From Candidatus Dadabacteria bacterium (GTDB lineage Bacteria > Desulfobacterota_D > UBA1144 > Nemesobacterales > UBA2774): a stretch of DNA of 5,270 nt. The translations under genes were made by a program, and so were the position numbers. The stretch's first letter is position 1. Every line of letters begins with the position of its first letter. The stretch spans positions 1-5,270 of the forward strand of contig JAGVLR010000151.1 of the NCBI GenBank assembly GCA_020054175.1, read 5' to 3'. Below are positions 5,047 through 5,270 of this stretch, in pieces. A model generated the notes under the pieces. That model searched no databases. It worked only from the letters and a program-made list of their open reading frames with translations, and had not been told where the DNA came from.

Positions 5047-5270
5047 GTGCTGATACTTATCGCGAAATTCAGGACGAAACCGGAGACGAGAGAGAAGATG
5101 AAGGAGATGGCGCGGGGCCTCATCGAACCGTCGAGGGCCGAGGAAGGATGCATCGTCTACGAGTTCCTTCAGGACGGCTTCGACCCCGATTCGTTCACAT
5201 TCTACGAAAGGTGGCGCAGCATGGAGGACCTAGAGCTTCATTTCAAGGAGCCTCACTTTCTCGACTTCGC
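5047..5270 (+). CDS. Antibiotic biosynthesis monooxygenase (ABM) domain protein, YgiN-like (partial, 3' end outside window)
   Basis: Small cytosolic dimeric alpha-beta ferredoxin-like protein of the ABM superfamily. Members include the quinol monooxygenase YgiN and ActVA-Orf6, which act on quinols or polyketide aromatics without cofactors. The 74 visible residues show the family pattern: a first strand LILIAKFRTKPE (2-13), a helix with REKMKEMARGLIEPSRAEEGC (15-35), the strand IVYEF (36-40), and FTFYERWRSMEDLELHFKEPHF (50-71) with the conserved E-W and H-F residues. Family members are about 95-100 residues, so roughly the last 20-25 are cut off. The GTG start follows GGGAG by 7 bases, and the frame begins with the expected strand directly. 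The gene diverges from the CMD-family gene, which hints at a shared role in quinone, aromatic or redox-stress metabolism; this is an inference. Many ABM proteins have no known substrate. Confidence 0.87.
   Translation, partial: MLILIAKFRTKPETREKMKEMARGLIEPSRAEEGCIVYEFLQDGFDPDSFTFYERWRSMEDLELHFKEPHFLDF

Noticed and set aside
1..5270. Mobile element, phage, defence system, CRISPR or structural RNA gene
   Set aside because: No transposase, integrase, repeat array, tRNA or rRNA signature is visible. All coding space is accounted for by known families and codon use is even across the genes.

Overview
This window looks like an ordinary chromosomal segment of a moderately GC-rich Gram-negative bacterium. 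Codon use in every gene is similar and distinctive: many ATA isoleucine, AGG arginine and CTC leucine codons beside GC-rich ones. A lipoprotein-type SYLF protein argues for a cell with an outer membrane. The style resembles some delta-proteobacterial or related uncultured lineages, but this is an impression and no taxon can be fixed from the sequence alone.

Minus-strand block (1-2962). Five genes read leftward: a SYLF-domain lipoprotein (2387-2962), maf nucleotide pyrophosphatase (1718-2317), yggS PLP-binding protein (1042-1728), proC pyrroline-5-carboxylate reductase (202-1017) and yggT membrane protein (1-201, cut by the window edge). The last four are very tightly packed: maf and yggS overlap by 11 bases, yggS and proC are 24 bases apart, and yggT starts on the base after the proC stop codon, with its ribosome binding site inside proC. 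yggS-proC-yggT is a widespread conserved bacterial cluster, which links PLP homeostasis and proline synthesis. maf adds nucleotide-pool sanitation or septum-related control, and the SYLF lipoprotein is probably the promoter-proximal member of the same transcript.

Divergent control region (2963-3156). It separates the minus block from a plus-strand sugar-porter-type MFS transporter (3157-4509). It carries a candidate extended -10 element for the minus block, a good -10 hexamer for the transporter, and a 12-bp perfect palindrome that could be an operator.

Right end (4576-5270). A PcaC/YurZ-like carboxymuconolactone decarboxylase-family protein (4576-4959, minus) converges on the transporter. 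Head-to-head with it, across 87 bases, lies an antibiotic biosynthesis monooxygenase (ABM, YgiN-like) gene (5047 to beyond the window, plus). The two candidate promoters between them share overlapping -10 elements, which suggests coordinated or mutually exclusive expression.

I found no mobile element, CRISPR array, tRNA or rRNA, and no convincing sign of an undescribed system. The most worthwhile leads are the interlocked promoters at 4982-5034, the operator-like palindrome at 3039-3050, and an unusual residue in the sugar-binding region of the transporter.
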